Below are positions 1 through 5,790 of a stretch of DNA of 13,864 nt, piece after piece. The translations under genes were made by a program, and so were the position numbers. How positions within the stretch are numbered: position 1 is the first letter of the stretch; the number at the start of each line of letters is the position of its first letter. The DNA lies in NCBI GenBank assembly GCA_900544245.1, contig UQUH01000045.1, positions 1-13,864 of the forward strand, written 5' to 3'. The notes beneath the pieces were generated by a model. That model was not told where the DNA came from, made no database searches, and saw only the letters and a program-made list of their open reading frames with translations. This DNA is from an uncultured Coriobacteriaceae bacterium (lineage in GTDB: Bacteria; Actinomycetota; Coriobacteriia; Coriobacteriales; QAMH01).

Positions 1-222
1 GCCGATGGCGAATTCGTCGATGAGCGCGGCGATCTCGGGCTTGGTCGCCTTGGAGGGCACCTCGATGCCGAGACGCTCTGCCTGCGCGACGAGCACGTCG
101 CGCTTGGGCAGGTCGGAGCTTGCCGCGGTGCCCGCGCGGCGGTACAGGGCCGCGGGCAGCTCGACGCCGTCCGCGACCGTCACGGCAAGCCCGGTGAGCC
201 TGTCTATGTACGTGTTAGCCAT
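1..222 (-). CDS. Post-capsid head protein with HeH/Rho-N-like domain (partial, runs off window start)
   Basis: The frame opens at ATG 222 and stays open to base 1, giving at least 74 residues. The start lies 9 bp after the capsid gene stop and follows a G-rich ribosome site (GGGGG, 4 nt before ATG). Residues about 42-72 form a short two-helix segment (LPKRDVLVAQAERLGIEV, then a KPEI...LID motif). This resembles the HeH/LEM-like or Rho-N/SAP-type small helical domains that phages often encode just behind the major capsid protein. The position directly downstream of the capsid gene suggests a small head or head-tail completion protein, but the rest of the gene is outside the window. The domain call is by eye and could be wrong. 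Confidence 0.7.
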   Translation of the reverse strand, partial: MANTYIDRLTGLAVTVADGVELPAALYRRAGTAASSDLPKRDVLVAQAERLGIEVPSKATKPEIAALIDEFAIG

Positions 223-231
223 GGTCGCCCC

Positions 232-1200
232 CTAGCCGTTGTCCGAGCCGCCACCCTGCTGGGTGCCGCCCTGGCCGGTGCCGCCTCCGGCGACGGTCGT
301 GGTGTCCTTGACGAGCGCGAAGGCGGCAAGGTCCATGATGCCGACGCCGTAGACGATCTCGCTGCGGATCGCGACCTGGTTCTTGCGCTTGAGGTCGCCC
401 AGGCCGTCCGGGTCGCCGTACTCGATGAGCTCGGCGCGGATCTCGCGCTGCACGCCCCAGCGGAATGCGTCCCAGAAGCCGACGATACCGAGCAGCTTGC
501 TCGCCACCGCGATCTCGGGCTTGCCGGACACGGTCGTGCCCGTGAGGGCCCTGAGGCAGTTGAACGACGTCTCGCCCTGCCCGAAGCCCATCTCCGGGTA
601 GAGCTTGCGGTTGTCGTTGTCGCGCATCATCGCGATGCTGTACGAGTACATCGGGTCGAGCGCGATGCCGTCGGGGGCGTACCCGTTCGCGAGCACGAGC
701 CCGGTCGCGGATTCGAGCGCCTCGTCGTACTTGCCGCCGGAGAGCGTGACGGTGTTCGTGCAGTCGATGATGCCCTCGGAGATGGTCGTGGCGACGCTGC
801 CGGTGAGCGGGTTGATCTTGTGGATGCCGATGAGGTCGAGGGCACGGCCCAGCGCCTTTGCGTTGGCATCCTCGATCTCGTCCCACACGCCGAGCTTGTA
901 GTCAGCGTCTGCCCACTGGACCTCGTTGGTGACGCGGACCGTGACCTGCAACTTGCGCGGTACGACGGTCTTGTCACCGAACCCGATTTCCGACGGGCTC
1001 TTGTTCTCGCCCTCGCCGACGAGCTCGGCGCGCGGCGTTCCGGTGAGCGTCATCTGCTTGACCTGCCCGAACTTCTGCGGACGGCGCTTTGCCAGCCGCG
1101 CGAGCACGGAGTCGTCGACGGCCTTCTTCCAGATGCCGTCGGCGACCTGGGTCGGCAGCACGAGGCCGCCGGTCTTGAGTGCGCTTGGAGTGGTTGTCAT
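232..1200 (-). CDS. Major capsid protein, HK97 fold
   Basis: This 322-residue protein should form the icosahedral shell. It has the usual length for an HK97-type capsid protein without a fused delta domain. The N-terminal third has the basic, beta-rich look of the N-arm and E-loop (about 40-95). The middle part, with LVLANGYAPDGIALDP and later GKPEIAVASKLLGIVG, resembles the P- and A-domain segments of actinophage capsid proteins. The last 20 residues are a Gly/Gln/Ser-rich tail that is probably disordered. The gene starts 13 bp after the scaffold gene, behind an AAAGGA ribosome site, and is followed by another head gene. Lack of a fused protease or delta domain fits the separate scaffold gene upstream. 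The assignment rests on order, length and sequence style. Confidence 0.88.
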   Translation of the reverse strand: MTTTPSALKTGGLVLPTQVADGIWKKAVDDSVLARLAKRRPQKFGQVKQMTLTGTPRAELVGEGENKSPSEIGFGDKTVVPRKLQVTVRVTNEVQWADADYKLGVWDEIEDANAKALGRALDLIGIHKINPLTGSVATTISEGIIDCTNTVTLSGGKYDEALESATGLVLANGYAPDGIALDPMYSYSIAMMRDNDNRKLYPEMGFGQGETSFNCLRALTGTTVSGKPEIAVASKLLGIVGFWDAFRWGVQREIRAELIEYGDPDGLGDLKRKNQVAIRSEIVYGVGIMDLAAFALVKDTTTVAGGGTGQGGTQQGGGSDNG

Positions 1201-1213
1201 GCCTTTTTCCTTT

Positions 1214-1705
1214 CTACCCGAAGAGCCCGTTCACGAAGTCGCCCTTGGCGTCCGGCCCGGTCGAGGCGGGCTTGCCGCCCTCGCTGCCGACCGCCTCGGC
1301 GAAGTCGGGGGCCAGGCGCTTTGCCTGCTCCGCGAGCTCCTCCTTCGTCTTTCCCGAGAGCATGGCCACGGTGCTCGCTGGCACCTTGGTCTGCTCGGCT
1401 ATCTCGCTCACCCACGCGCTGCGCTCGGCTGCCGCCTTGAGCTCGTCGCGCTCCTTGGTGACGGCCGCAAGGTCGTCCTGGGCCTTCTGGAGCTCGCTCT
1501 TCTGCGACTCCTTCAGCTGCGCGTACTCCTCGGCGGCGGCCTTGTACTCGGCAAAGCCCTTGTACTTGGCCTCGACCTCGCGCCTCTCGGCGGCGACCAT
1601 GGAGTTGACCTGCTCCTGGGTGAACGTCTGGGAGCCACCAGCTGCCTGGCTCCCGCCCGCTTGCGCGGTACCCTCGCTTTGCGAGGTGATGGTGCTATCG
1701 GACAT
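1214..1705 (-). CDS. Capsid scaffolding protein (GP20/DUF4355-like)
   Basis: This 163-residue protein should guide procapsid assembly and leave before DNA packaging. It has a low-complexity Ser/Gly/Gln N-terminus (about 1-28), then a long Ala/Glu/Lys/Gln-rich stretch (about 29-95) with heptad-like spacing that predicts a coiled coil. A compact C-terminal segment (about 95-140) and a short hydrophobic end (FVNGLFG) follow, the last being a plausible capsid-binding tail. This layout is typical of phage minor structural GP20/DUF4355 scaffolds. It lies immediately upstream of the capsid gene, the classic position. The start has a GGGG ribosome site about 8 nt ahead. It is preceded by a 188-bp leader full of hairpins, which may control expression of scaffold and capsid together. 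Confidence 0.85.
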   Translation of the reverse strand: MSDSTITSQSEGTAQAGGSQAAGGSQTFTQEQVNSMVAAERREVEAKYKGFAEYKAAAEEYAQLKESQKSELQKAQDDLAAVTKERDELKAAAERSAWVSEIAEQTKVPASTVAMLSGKTKEELAEQAKRLAPDFAEAVGSEGGKPASTGPDAKGDFVNGLFG

Positions 1706-1796
1706 GCTTCATGCCCCTTTCCCCGGCCCCAGCCGGTGTCGGCGCGCGGTACGCCTCCCGCGCGATGAGTAAGGTGCCCGCCTGTTTGCGGGCATG

Positions 1797-1821
1797 AAAA
1801 AAGCCGCCCCGAAGGACGGCT
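1797..1821 (-). terminator. Intrinsic terminator with UUCG tetraloop
   Basis: Read on the minus strand, AGCCGTCC and GGGCGGCT pair as an 8-bp stem (one G-U pair) closed by a C(UUCG)G tetraloop, followed at once by six T residues. This is a textbook intrinsic terminator. It lies 72 bp after the stop of the DUF4145-like gene and ahead of the scaffold gene, so it should end most transcripts of the accessory cassette unless late antitermination operates. Confidence 0.85.
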
Positions 1822-1836
1822 AGATTCCTGGATACG

Positions 1837-1876
1837 TGGTGCCATATCGGCACCAAAGTTGTGGTCGCGCTTTGGT
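1837..1876 (-). repeat. Two overlapping inverted repeats (alternative hairpins)
   Basis: TGGTGCC (1837-1843) pairs with GGCACCA (1849-1855). ACCAAAG (1852-1858) pairs with CTTTGGT (1870-1876). The two helices share 1852-1855, so they cannot both form completely. They lie just upstream, in minus-strand sense, of the UUCG terminator. The layout recalls attenuator switches but could also be an operator. Confidence 0.5.
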
Positions 1877-1893
1877 ACTAGATGAGAGCGGCC

Positions 1894-2481
1894 TTATTTT
1901 TCGAGCATGGCGGGAAACTCGTATATCGTCGTGAGCATGTGCTCTATGAACAGGGCGAGCATGCGCGCATCATTCTCGCTGGCGAACACGAGCTCGTGGT
2001 TTGTCTCGTTTCCCTTGGACCTTATGTAATCCACCCAGCCAGATGCGCTCCTTGGAACGACGTGCTCGCTATCGAGATACTCGACATACTCCCTGAACGA
2101 GAGTCCCTCCCTCGGCGCACCTTCCTGAACGGCGAGGTGGACGAGCATCTTTCTCGAGGCGAGGACTGATGCCGTGTAGGCGCCGGCTGACAGGCTCAAC
2201 GCTATCTCGTCATGCATGCGCTTGACGTCATCCGGCACGTGATCGAAGGATCCCCCGAACTTCTCCATCGGGACCCGCGTGCCGTCCCTTCCGAAGTACG
2301 TCGGCTTGCCGCAGTTCGGGCAGATGTAGATCGTCGAACCCCTCGATGAGAGACCGGTATCGGTCTTTTTCCCGTCCATCCTGTGGAATCCCTTGTCGCC
2401 CGCGACCTTGTTCGAGCAATGCCCGCAGATCCACTCCATCGGGCGCTCGTCCGAAGTCCCCTCCCAGCTCTTGTAACTCAT
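1894..2481 (-). CDS. DUF4145-like zinc-ribbon protein (accessory)
   Basis: This is a 195-residue protein. I chose ATG 2481 because GGAGG lies 6 nt ahead of it and the longer upstream frame is Arg-rich shadow sequence. The N-terminus has two CxxC knuckles (WICGHCS and YICPNCGKP), a zinc ribbon. A helical domain follows with the pattern of DUF4145 proteins: ALSLSAGAYTASVLASRKML, a basic position-bearing helix, then LFIEHMLTTIYEFP near the end. DUF4145 domains occur alone or fused in restriction and other defence-linked proteins; no biochemical role is established, so I assign none. It is 14 bp downstream of the YjcQ-like gene, probably co-transcribed. The pair sits between two terminators in lower-GC DNA, which suggests acquired cargo rather than a structural gene. 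Confidence 0.8.
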   Translation of the reverse strand: MSYKSWEGTSDERPMEWICGHCSNKVAGDKGFHRMDGKKTDTGLSSRGSTIYICPNCGKPTYFGRDGTRVPMEKFGGSFDHVPDDVKRMHDEIALSLSAGAYTASVLASRKMLVHLAVQEGAPREGLSFREYVEYLDSEHVVPRSASGWVDYIRSKGNETNHELVFASENDARMLALFIEHMLTTIYEFPAMLEK

Positions 2482-2495
2482 CGCAACCTCCGAAC

Positions 2496-2834
2496 CTAGA
2501 TGAACGGCAAGGCGCTCTTTGCGTCCTGGAGCACCTTCAAGGCCTTTCGCATCATGGTGTTTTCCTGCATGAACTCGACACCGTCGAGAGTAATCACCGG
2601 ATCGATGATGACGACGTGCGCCTCGTTGTCGTAATGCGCGACGCCTACGCCCTTCACGAGATTCTTGTCGAGTACCTGGATCCAAATCGAGGTCCAGTAG
2701 CGCTCGGGAATACCGCCGAACAGAAGGCCGGTGCAGGAGAGCATACTTTTGTCAGGCTGCTCGCCTTTCTTCATGCAATCGTAGAGGTAGGCGAGCACCT
2801 TGTAGATCAGCACGTGCATGTCATCTTGGGCCAT
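2496..2834 (-). CDS. YjcQ-like winged-helix protein (accessory)
   Basis: This 112-residue protein has the outline of the YjcQ family. An N-terminal helix (VLIYKVLAYLYDCMKKGE) is followed by a loop and a helix with ERYWTSIWIQVLDKNLVKGVGV. A beta-wing and ITLDGVEFMQENTMMRKALKVL close the protein. YjcQ proteins are small winged-helix-like phage and plasmid proteins of unknown target. The sequence reads W/I-rich where a DNA-binding recognition helix would lie, but DNA binding is inference. The start ATG 2834 has GGAGG 5 nt ahead. The gene begins only 14 bp after the T-tract of the 2849-2874 terminator, so its transcript must come from readthrough or from a promoter overlapping that terminator. 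The DUF4145-like gene follows 14 bp downstream. Confidence 0.75.
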   Translation of the reverse strand: MAQDDMHVLIYKVLAYLYDCMKKGEQPDKSMLSCTGLLFGGIPERYWTSIWIQVLDKNLVKGVGVAHYDNEAHVVIIDPVITLDGVEFMQENTMMRKALKVLQDAKSALPFI

Positions 2835-2848
2835 CAGACCTCCAAATG

Positions 2849-2874
2849 AAAAAGGCCGCCAATCAGGCGGCCTT
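2849..2874 (-). terminator. Intrinsic terminator overlapping the stop codon of the upstream gene
   Basis: AAGGCCGCC and GGCGGCCTT form a perfect 9-bp stem around a 5-nt loop, with a run of T on the minus-strand 3' side (A residues 2849-2853). The TGA stop of the 105-residue gene lies in the loop. It should end the head-toxin transcript before the YjcQ/DUF4145 pair. Confidence 0.85.
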
Positions 2875-3180
2875 GGTGATCTCGGTTGCGTCTAGGACGA
2901 GTGGGGCCTCTTCGAGCGGCTCGAATCGTGGGGGGTATCCCATGGCGCGCAAGGCATCGAGCGATGCGACCACACCATCTTCGAAGAGGTACTTCCGGGT
3001 GATGCAGTACTTTCGAATCTCCGGGTCTTCCTCGAGATGAGCGAAGTCCCAAGGTTCGTCCTCGATTCTCACGATTTCGCCATGCTTCGAAAGCATGTTC
3101 AGGACATCATCCTCGGGGTATCCGCCGTCAGATCCACCCAGCGTCATGTTGGCGACATACATCTGCGATAGTTTATTCAA
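2863..3180 (-). CDS. Small acidic protein, candidate immunity partner of the MuF-ART toxin
   Basis: This 105-residue protein matches no family I recognise. The best start is TTG 3180, which overlaps the end of the toxin gene by 8 bp and has a strong GGAGGTGA ribosome site 6 nt ahead; ATG codons further in lack one. The product is clearly acidic (about twice as many Asp/Glu as Lys/Arg) with no signal peptide or membrane segment, so it should be cytoplasmic. In phage MuF polymorphic toxin systems the gene directly behind the toxin encodes its antidote. Tight translational coupling, small size and acidity all fit. An ordinary head-completion protein is the alternative, but the shared lower GC with the ART domain argues against it. 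The gene ends in a terminator, which closes the toxin-immunity transcript. Confidence 0.75.
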   Translation of the reverse strand: MNKLSQMYVANMTLGGSDGGYPEDDVLNMLSKHGEIVRIEDEPWDFAHLEEDPEIRKYCITRKYLFEDGVVASLDALRAMGYPPRFEPLEEAPLVLDATEITKAA

Positions 3181-4165
3181 AACCCGTCACCTCCATGACC
3201 ATCTTTTCGCCGGATCTTTCGATTAGCTTCAACTTAGCGCCATTCGCAACGAGGAGCTCGAACTCGTTGCCAAGCTCGGCGCTTGTGTTGTCTCCGACGT
3301 ACATCGACATGGTACCACGCGGGATGCGGATCTCGAACATGAGGGCACCCTCTTTTCCTTTCTGTGACTTCCGAAAGTACTCTCTCGCGATTTCTTGTTT
3401 TGCCGATGTGCTCAGAAATCCGGAGAACGTCCTAGTTTCCCCAGGTATCCAATCCTCGTAGTGCCTTGCCGGGACTCCCTTGAACACGGTGACGTCAACG
3501 TCGAGCTCGAATCGCGTCATGGAATTTCTGAGATTTTCGACGAAACCCCGTATCGTATCCTCGTCCCAGATGCTGTCATCTTTCACGTTTCCGAAAAGAA
3601 AGCCGTTGATGAAGCCATCTTCGTCCGTGGTGTAGGCCTTTGATGCCACGAGCTCAGCATCCGTCATCGATGCGTAGAGGATGTCGCTTCTTTCCTGCAA
3701 CCTGTCGATGCCGCCGTCATCGAGGACACGGTACTTGCCGCTATCACCATCGGAAGTGCCGCTGCTATGCCGCTTATCCGCCTTGTCCTTCGCCTTAGAG
3801 AAGAATACGCCCTGCTGGCAGTCGCATTTCGGGTGCGGCCTTCTGGCGAGCTTGCGGGCTTCGTCTGCGGGCACGGGGCCGGCAGCTGCCATGCCCTGGC
3901 AGTGCTCGCAGGCTCCGGGGTCGGCGATGAAGCCAACGCGCGGCCTTGCCGGGTCACTCCCGGCGTTCTCGGCGATCGTGTTTCGAGCGCGGGCCTTGAC
4001 GTACTTGTCGACCTTATTGCACAGCAACCCGAACATGGCCGCCAGGGCACCCTCGGAAACGTGCCTTTCGCGCTCATCCTCGTCGTTTTGCGCCAATTGC
4101 CTCGCCCTCTCTTGCGTACAGATGACCACATGCGTAGCGCACCGCCTGCTCGATTGCGCCGACAT
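3173..4165 (-). CDS. MuF head protein C-terminal part fused to ADP-ribosyltransferase toxin domain
   Basis: This 330-codon frame has two parts. Residues about 35-120 continue the VG15/MuF-like minor head protein begun in the gene upstream: ARARNTI, a CxxC pair (C86, C89) and HPKCDC (H111, C114, C116), a likely metal site. Residues about 150-330 match an R-S-E class ADP-ribosyltransferase: a FKG motif with Lys229 where Arg is usual, the STS motif in FSGFLSTSA (252-254), a RIPRGT strand, and ExE at E301-E303 in GNEFELLV. Such enzymes move ADP-ribose from NAD to a target protein. MuF proteins ride inside the capsid, so the enzyme could enter cells with the DNA or act in the host. ATG 4165 has no ribosome site, so this frame probably needs a +1 shift from the 4424 gene. 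GC drops sharply in the ART part, which suggests domain exchange. Confidence 0.82.
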   Translation of the reverse strand: MSAQSSRRCATHVVICTQERARQLAQNDEDERERHVSEGALAAMFGLLCNKVDKYVKARARNTIAENAGSDPARPRVGFIADPGACEHCQGMAAAGPVPADEARKLARRPHPKCDCQQGVFFSKAKDKADKRHSSGTSDGDSGKYRVLDDGGIDRLQERSDILYASMTDAELVASKAYTTDEDGFINGFLFGNVKDDSIWDEDTIRGFVENLRNSMTRFELDVDVTVFKGVPARHYEDWIPGETRTFSGFLSTSAKQEIAREYFRKSQKGKEGALMFEIRIPRGTMSMYVGDNTSAELGNEFELLVANGAKLKLIERSGEKMVMEVTGFE

Positions 4166-4424
4166 CTACTGACGCGGCGAACGTCGCCCGGTATCTGCCC
4201 CCGACGGCCTCGGCTCGCTCGGCCTCGTAGTATTGCGCGGCGCACAGGGCGGCCATCCTGTCGTACTTGCCCACAATCGCGGGCACGGCGCGCAACAGCG
4301 CGTCGCGCATTGCGTCTGGGTCGTCATTCGGGAGCGTCTTGAAGAACCGGGCGAGTTCCGCCTGGGCAAGTTTCGAGACGTTTGCCACGGCCTTCTTGTA
4401 GCGCCTATAGCGAAGCGGGTTCAT
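4074..4424 (-). CDS. VG15/MuF-like minor head protein, N-terminal part (frame broken)
   Basis: This 116-codon frame matches the start of actinophage VG15/MuF-type minor head proteins: MNPLRYRRYKKAV, a helix with LAQAELARFFKTLP, DPDAMRDALLRAVPAIVGKYD, YYEAERAEAVGGRYRA and VRYACGHLYA. These proteins bind the portal and are packed in the capsid. ATG 4424 is chosen over an upstream TTG because GAGG sits 6 nt ahead; it overlaps the portal gene end by 20 bp. The frame ends at TGA 4074 just after an AAAA run (4086-4089). Removing one A would join it cleanly to the 3173-4165 frame. Family members I know of read through this point as one gene, so this is a frameshifted gene, a programmed frameshift or a sequence error. 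Confidence 0.8.
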   Translation of the reverse strand: MNPLRYRRYKKAVANVSKLAQAELARFFKTLPNDDPDAMRDALLRAVPAIVGKYDRMAALCAAQYYEAERAEAVGGRYRATFAASVDVGAIEQAVRYACGHLYAREGEAIGAKRRG

Positions 4425-5790
4425 CCGGAACCTCAATCTCGCCGAGTGCCTCGAGTGCGCCTTGCGCCTCGATGCGGTCGAGGTCGCCGAGCACCTCGTC
4501 GATCTCGTCCTCGTCGAACCCCGACATGCGCCAGTAGGCCCGGGTCTTCGTGAAACCGGGAACGCTTTGCGCCGTCTTCTGGGCCGCGTCGGCGCGGGCC
4601 GATAGCGTGGTGTGCTGCGGGTTCTCGAACTTGACCTCGAGGCTGGTGACCTCGTGCGGGAGGTCCGCCACCGGCGTCTCGGTGACGATCGATGCGACCA
4701 GCATGGCTACGTCGTGCAGGGCACGCGCGTTTCGCCTGTTGGCCGAGAGCACCTTCTCGACGAGGTCGTTTCTCGATGCCTCGATCGCCTCGGCGCTCGC
4801 GGGGTTGGCGTCCGTGTAGAGCAGCGAGTGGATCGGGATCTTGGCCTCGGCGGCGAACTGGTTCGCGAGCTGTCGCACGTAGGAGATGTGCGGCTGCATG
4901 TCGCCCTGGGGGTACTGGCCCGTCTTGGGAGCCTCTCCCTCCTCGTTGACCGGCAGGGCGAAGATGCTTCCCAGGTACGCCTCCCAGCGTGCCTTGTCGG
5001 CGAATATGTCATCGTCCGCCCCCATGACCCAGCGGGTGGGCGCGGTGAAGATTTCCGCCTGCAGCGCCATGCGCACGGCCTCGCGGTTCATCTCGTCTTC
5101 CAGGCTCATGATCGCCGGCGTTATCGCGCTCGTGCCGAAGGGCTTGAGGCGCGTCGGCTCGTTGACCATCGCGACCATCATGCAGCGGCCCGCCCCGCCG
5201 CGCCGCCTGCGGCTTCGCCAGCCGCCGGTCATGTTGCGCTCCATCTCGACGACCGTGCCGTCCGGCGCGAAGAAGTTCGCGGCCGTGGCGCGGTCCGGCT
5301 GGTACGGGTCGACGTCCACGATCGTGAGGCCGGCAAGTATCCTGCGGCGGCGATAGTCGTAGATGGCGGTGGCGTGCTCTGCGTCGTAGCTCGCGACGAG
5401 TGCGGGAGGCTCGTCTTTCGCGCCGGCGGTCACGGTGAAGAACGCGGGTCCGTGCGCGAGCTGCGAGGGCTGTATCTCGTCGTACTGAGTCTCGACGTCG
5501 TTTTGCGCCAGAACGTCGACAAGCCCGATGCCGTCGCCTTTCGGCATGGAGAAGCGCCGTATCGGCGAGGCATCCGCCACGCGGTGCACCGCCTGGCGTG
5601 CCCACATGACCGAGCAGCGCCGCAGGCGCCTGCGCATGGGAGGCGGGATGGATATGCCGAGGTCCCTTACGGTGACCTTGCCCTCGAGATGGCGCATGCG
5701 CTCGCGGTTGCGCCCTAGCAGGCCTGCCCAGTTCCTGAGCATCTCGCTGAAAAGGTCGTTCTCGTCGGGCGTAAGCAGGTGCCTGTTCAC
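4405..5790 (-). CDS. Portal protein (SPP1 gp6-like)
   Basis: This 461-residue protein should form the dodecameric ring at the capsid vertex that passes DNA and docks the terminase and tail. Length and layout fit the SPP1 gp6-type portal family. The N-terminal basic segment contains MLRNWAGLLGRNRERM and the RDLGISIPP motif. The stem region has SLEDEMNREAVRMALQAE and APTRWVMG. The later part contains YTDANPASAEAIEASRNDLVEKV, a conserved portal signature (the N/D-PxSAEA motif). GTG 5790 is chosen because it overlaps the terminase stop in a GTGA junction and has GAGGG about 5 nt ahead; the extra upstream frame to 5871 lies inside the terminase gene. The MuF gene starts within its last codons, a tightly coupled head operon. 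Confidence 0.92.
   Translation of the reverse strand: MNRHLLTPDENDLFSEMLRNWAGLLGRNRERMRHLEGKVTVRDLGISIPPPMRRRLRRCSVMWARQAVHRVADASPIRRFSMPKGDGIGLVDVLAQNDVETQYDEIQPSQLAHGPAFFTVTAGAKDEPPALVASYDAEHATAIYDYRRRRILAGLTIVDVDPYQPDRATAANFFAPDGTVVEMERNMTGGWRSRRRRGGAGRCMMVAMVNEPTRLKPFGTSAITPAIMSLEDEMNREAVRMALQAEIFTAPTRWVMGADDDIFADKARWEAYLGSIFALPVNEEGEAPKTGQYPQGDMQPHISYVRQLANQFAAEAKIPIHSLLYTDANPASAEAIEASRNDLVEKVLSANRRNARALHDVAMLVASIVTETPVADLPHEVTSLEVKFENPQHTTLSARADAAQKTAQSVPGFTKTRAYWRMSGFDEDEIDEVLGDLDRIEAQGALEALGEIEVPDEPASL

Larger units (their letters stand above)
1706..1893 (-). promoter_or_regulatory. Hairpin-rich leader before scaffold/capsid genes
   Basis: This gene-free stretch carries at least five inverted repeats: CCGGC/GCCGG (1723-1736), CGCGCGG/CCGCGCG (1743-1764), TGCCCGC/GCGGGCA (1775-1794), the terminator at 1802-1821 and TGGTGCC/GGCACCA (1837-1855). 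A sixth, ACCAAAG/CTTTGGT (1852-1876), overlaps the fifth. The density suggests a structured mRNA leader that could stabilise or attenuate scaffold-capsid transcription. I see no convincing -35/-10 pair on the minus strand, so the source of scaffold transcription is unresolved. Confidence 0.55.

Noticed and set aside
215..886. Minus-strand frame of 223 codons inside the capsid gene
   Set aside because: Arg/His-rich frame-shifted shadow of the major capsid gene.
4612..5718. Plus-strand open frame of 368 codons
   Set aside because: Antisense shadow of the portal gene; high GC leaves few stops. Composition is His/Arg/Val-rich and no motif is seen.
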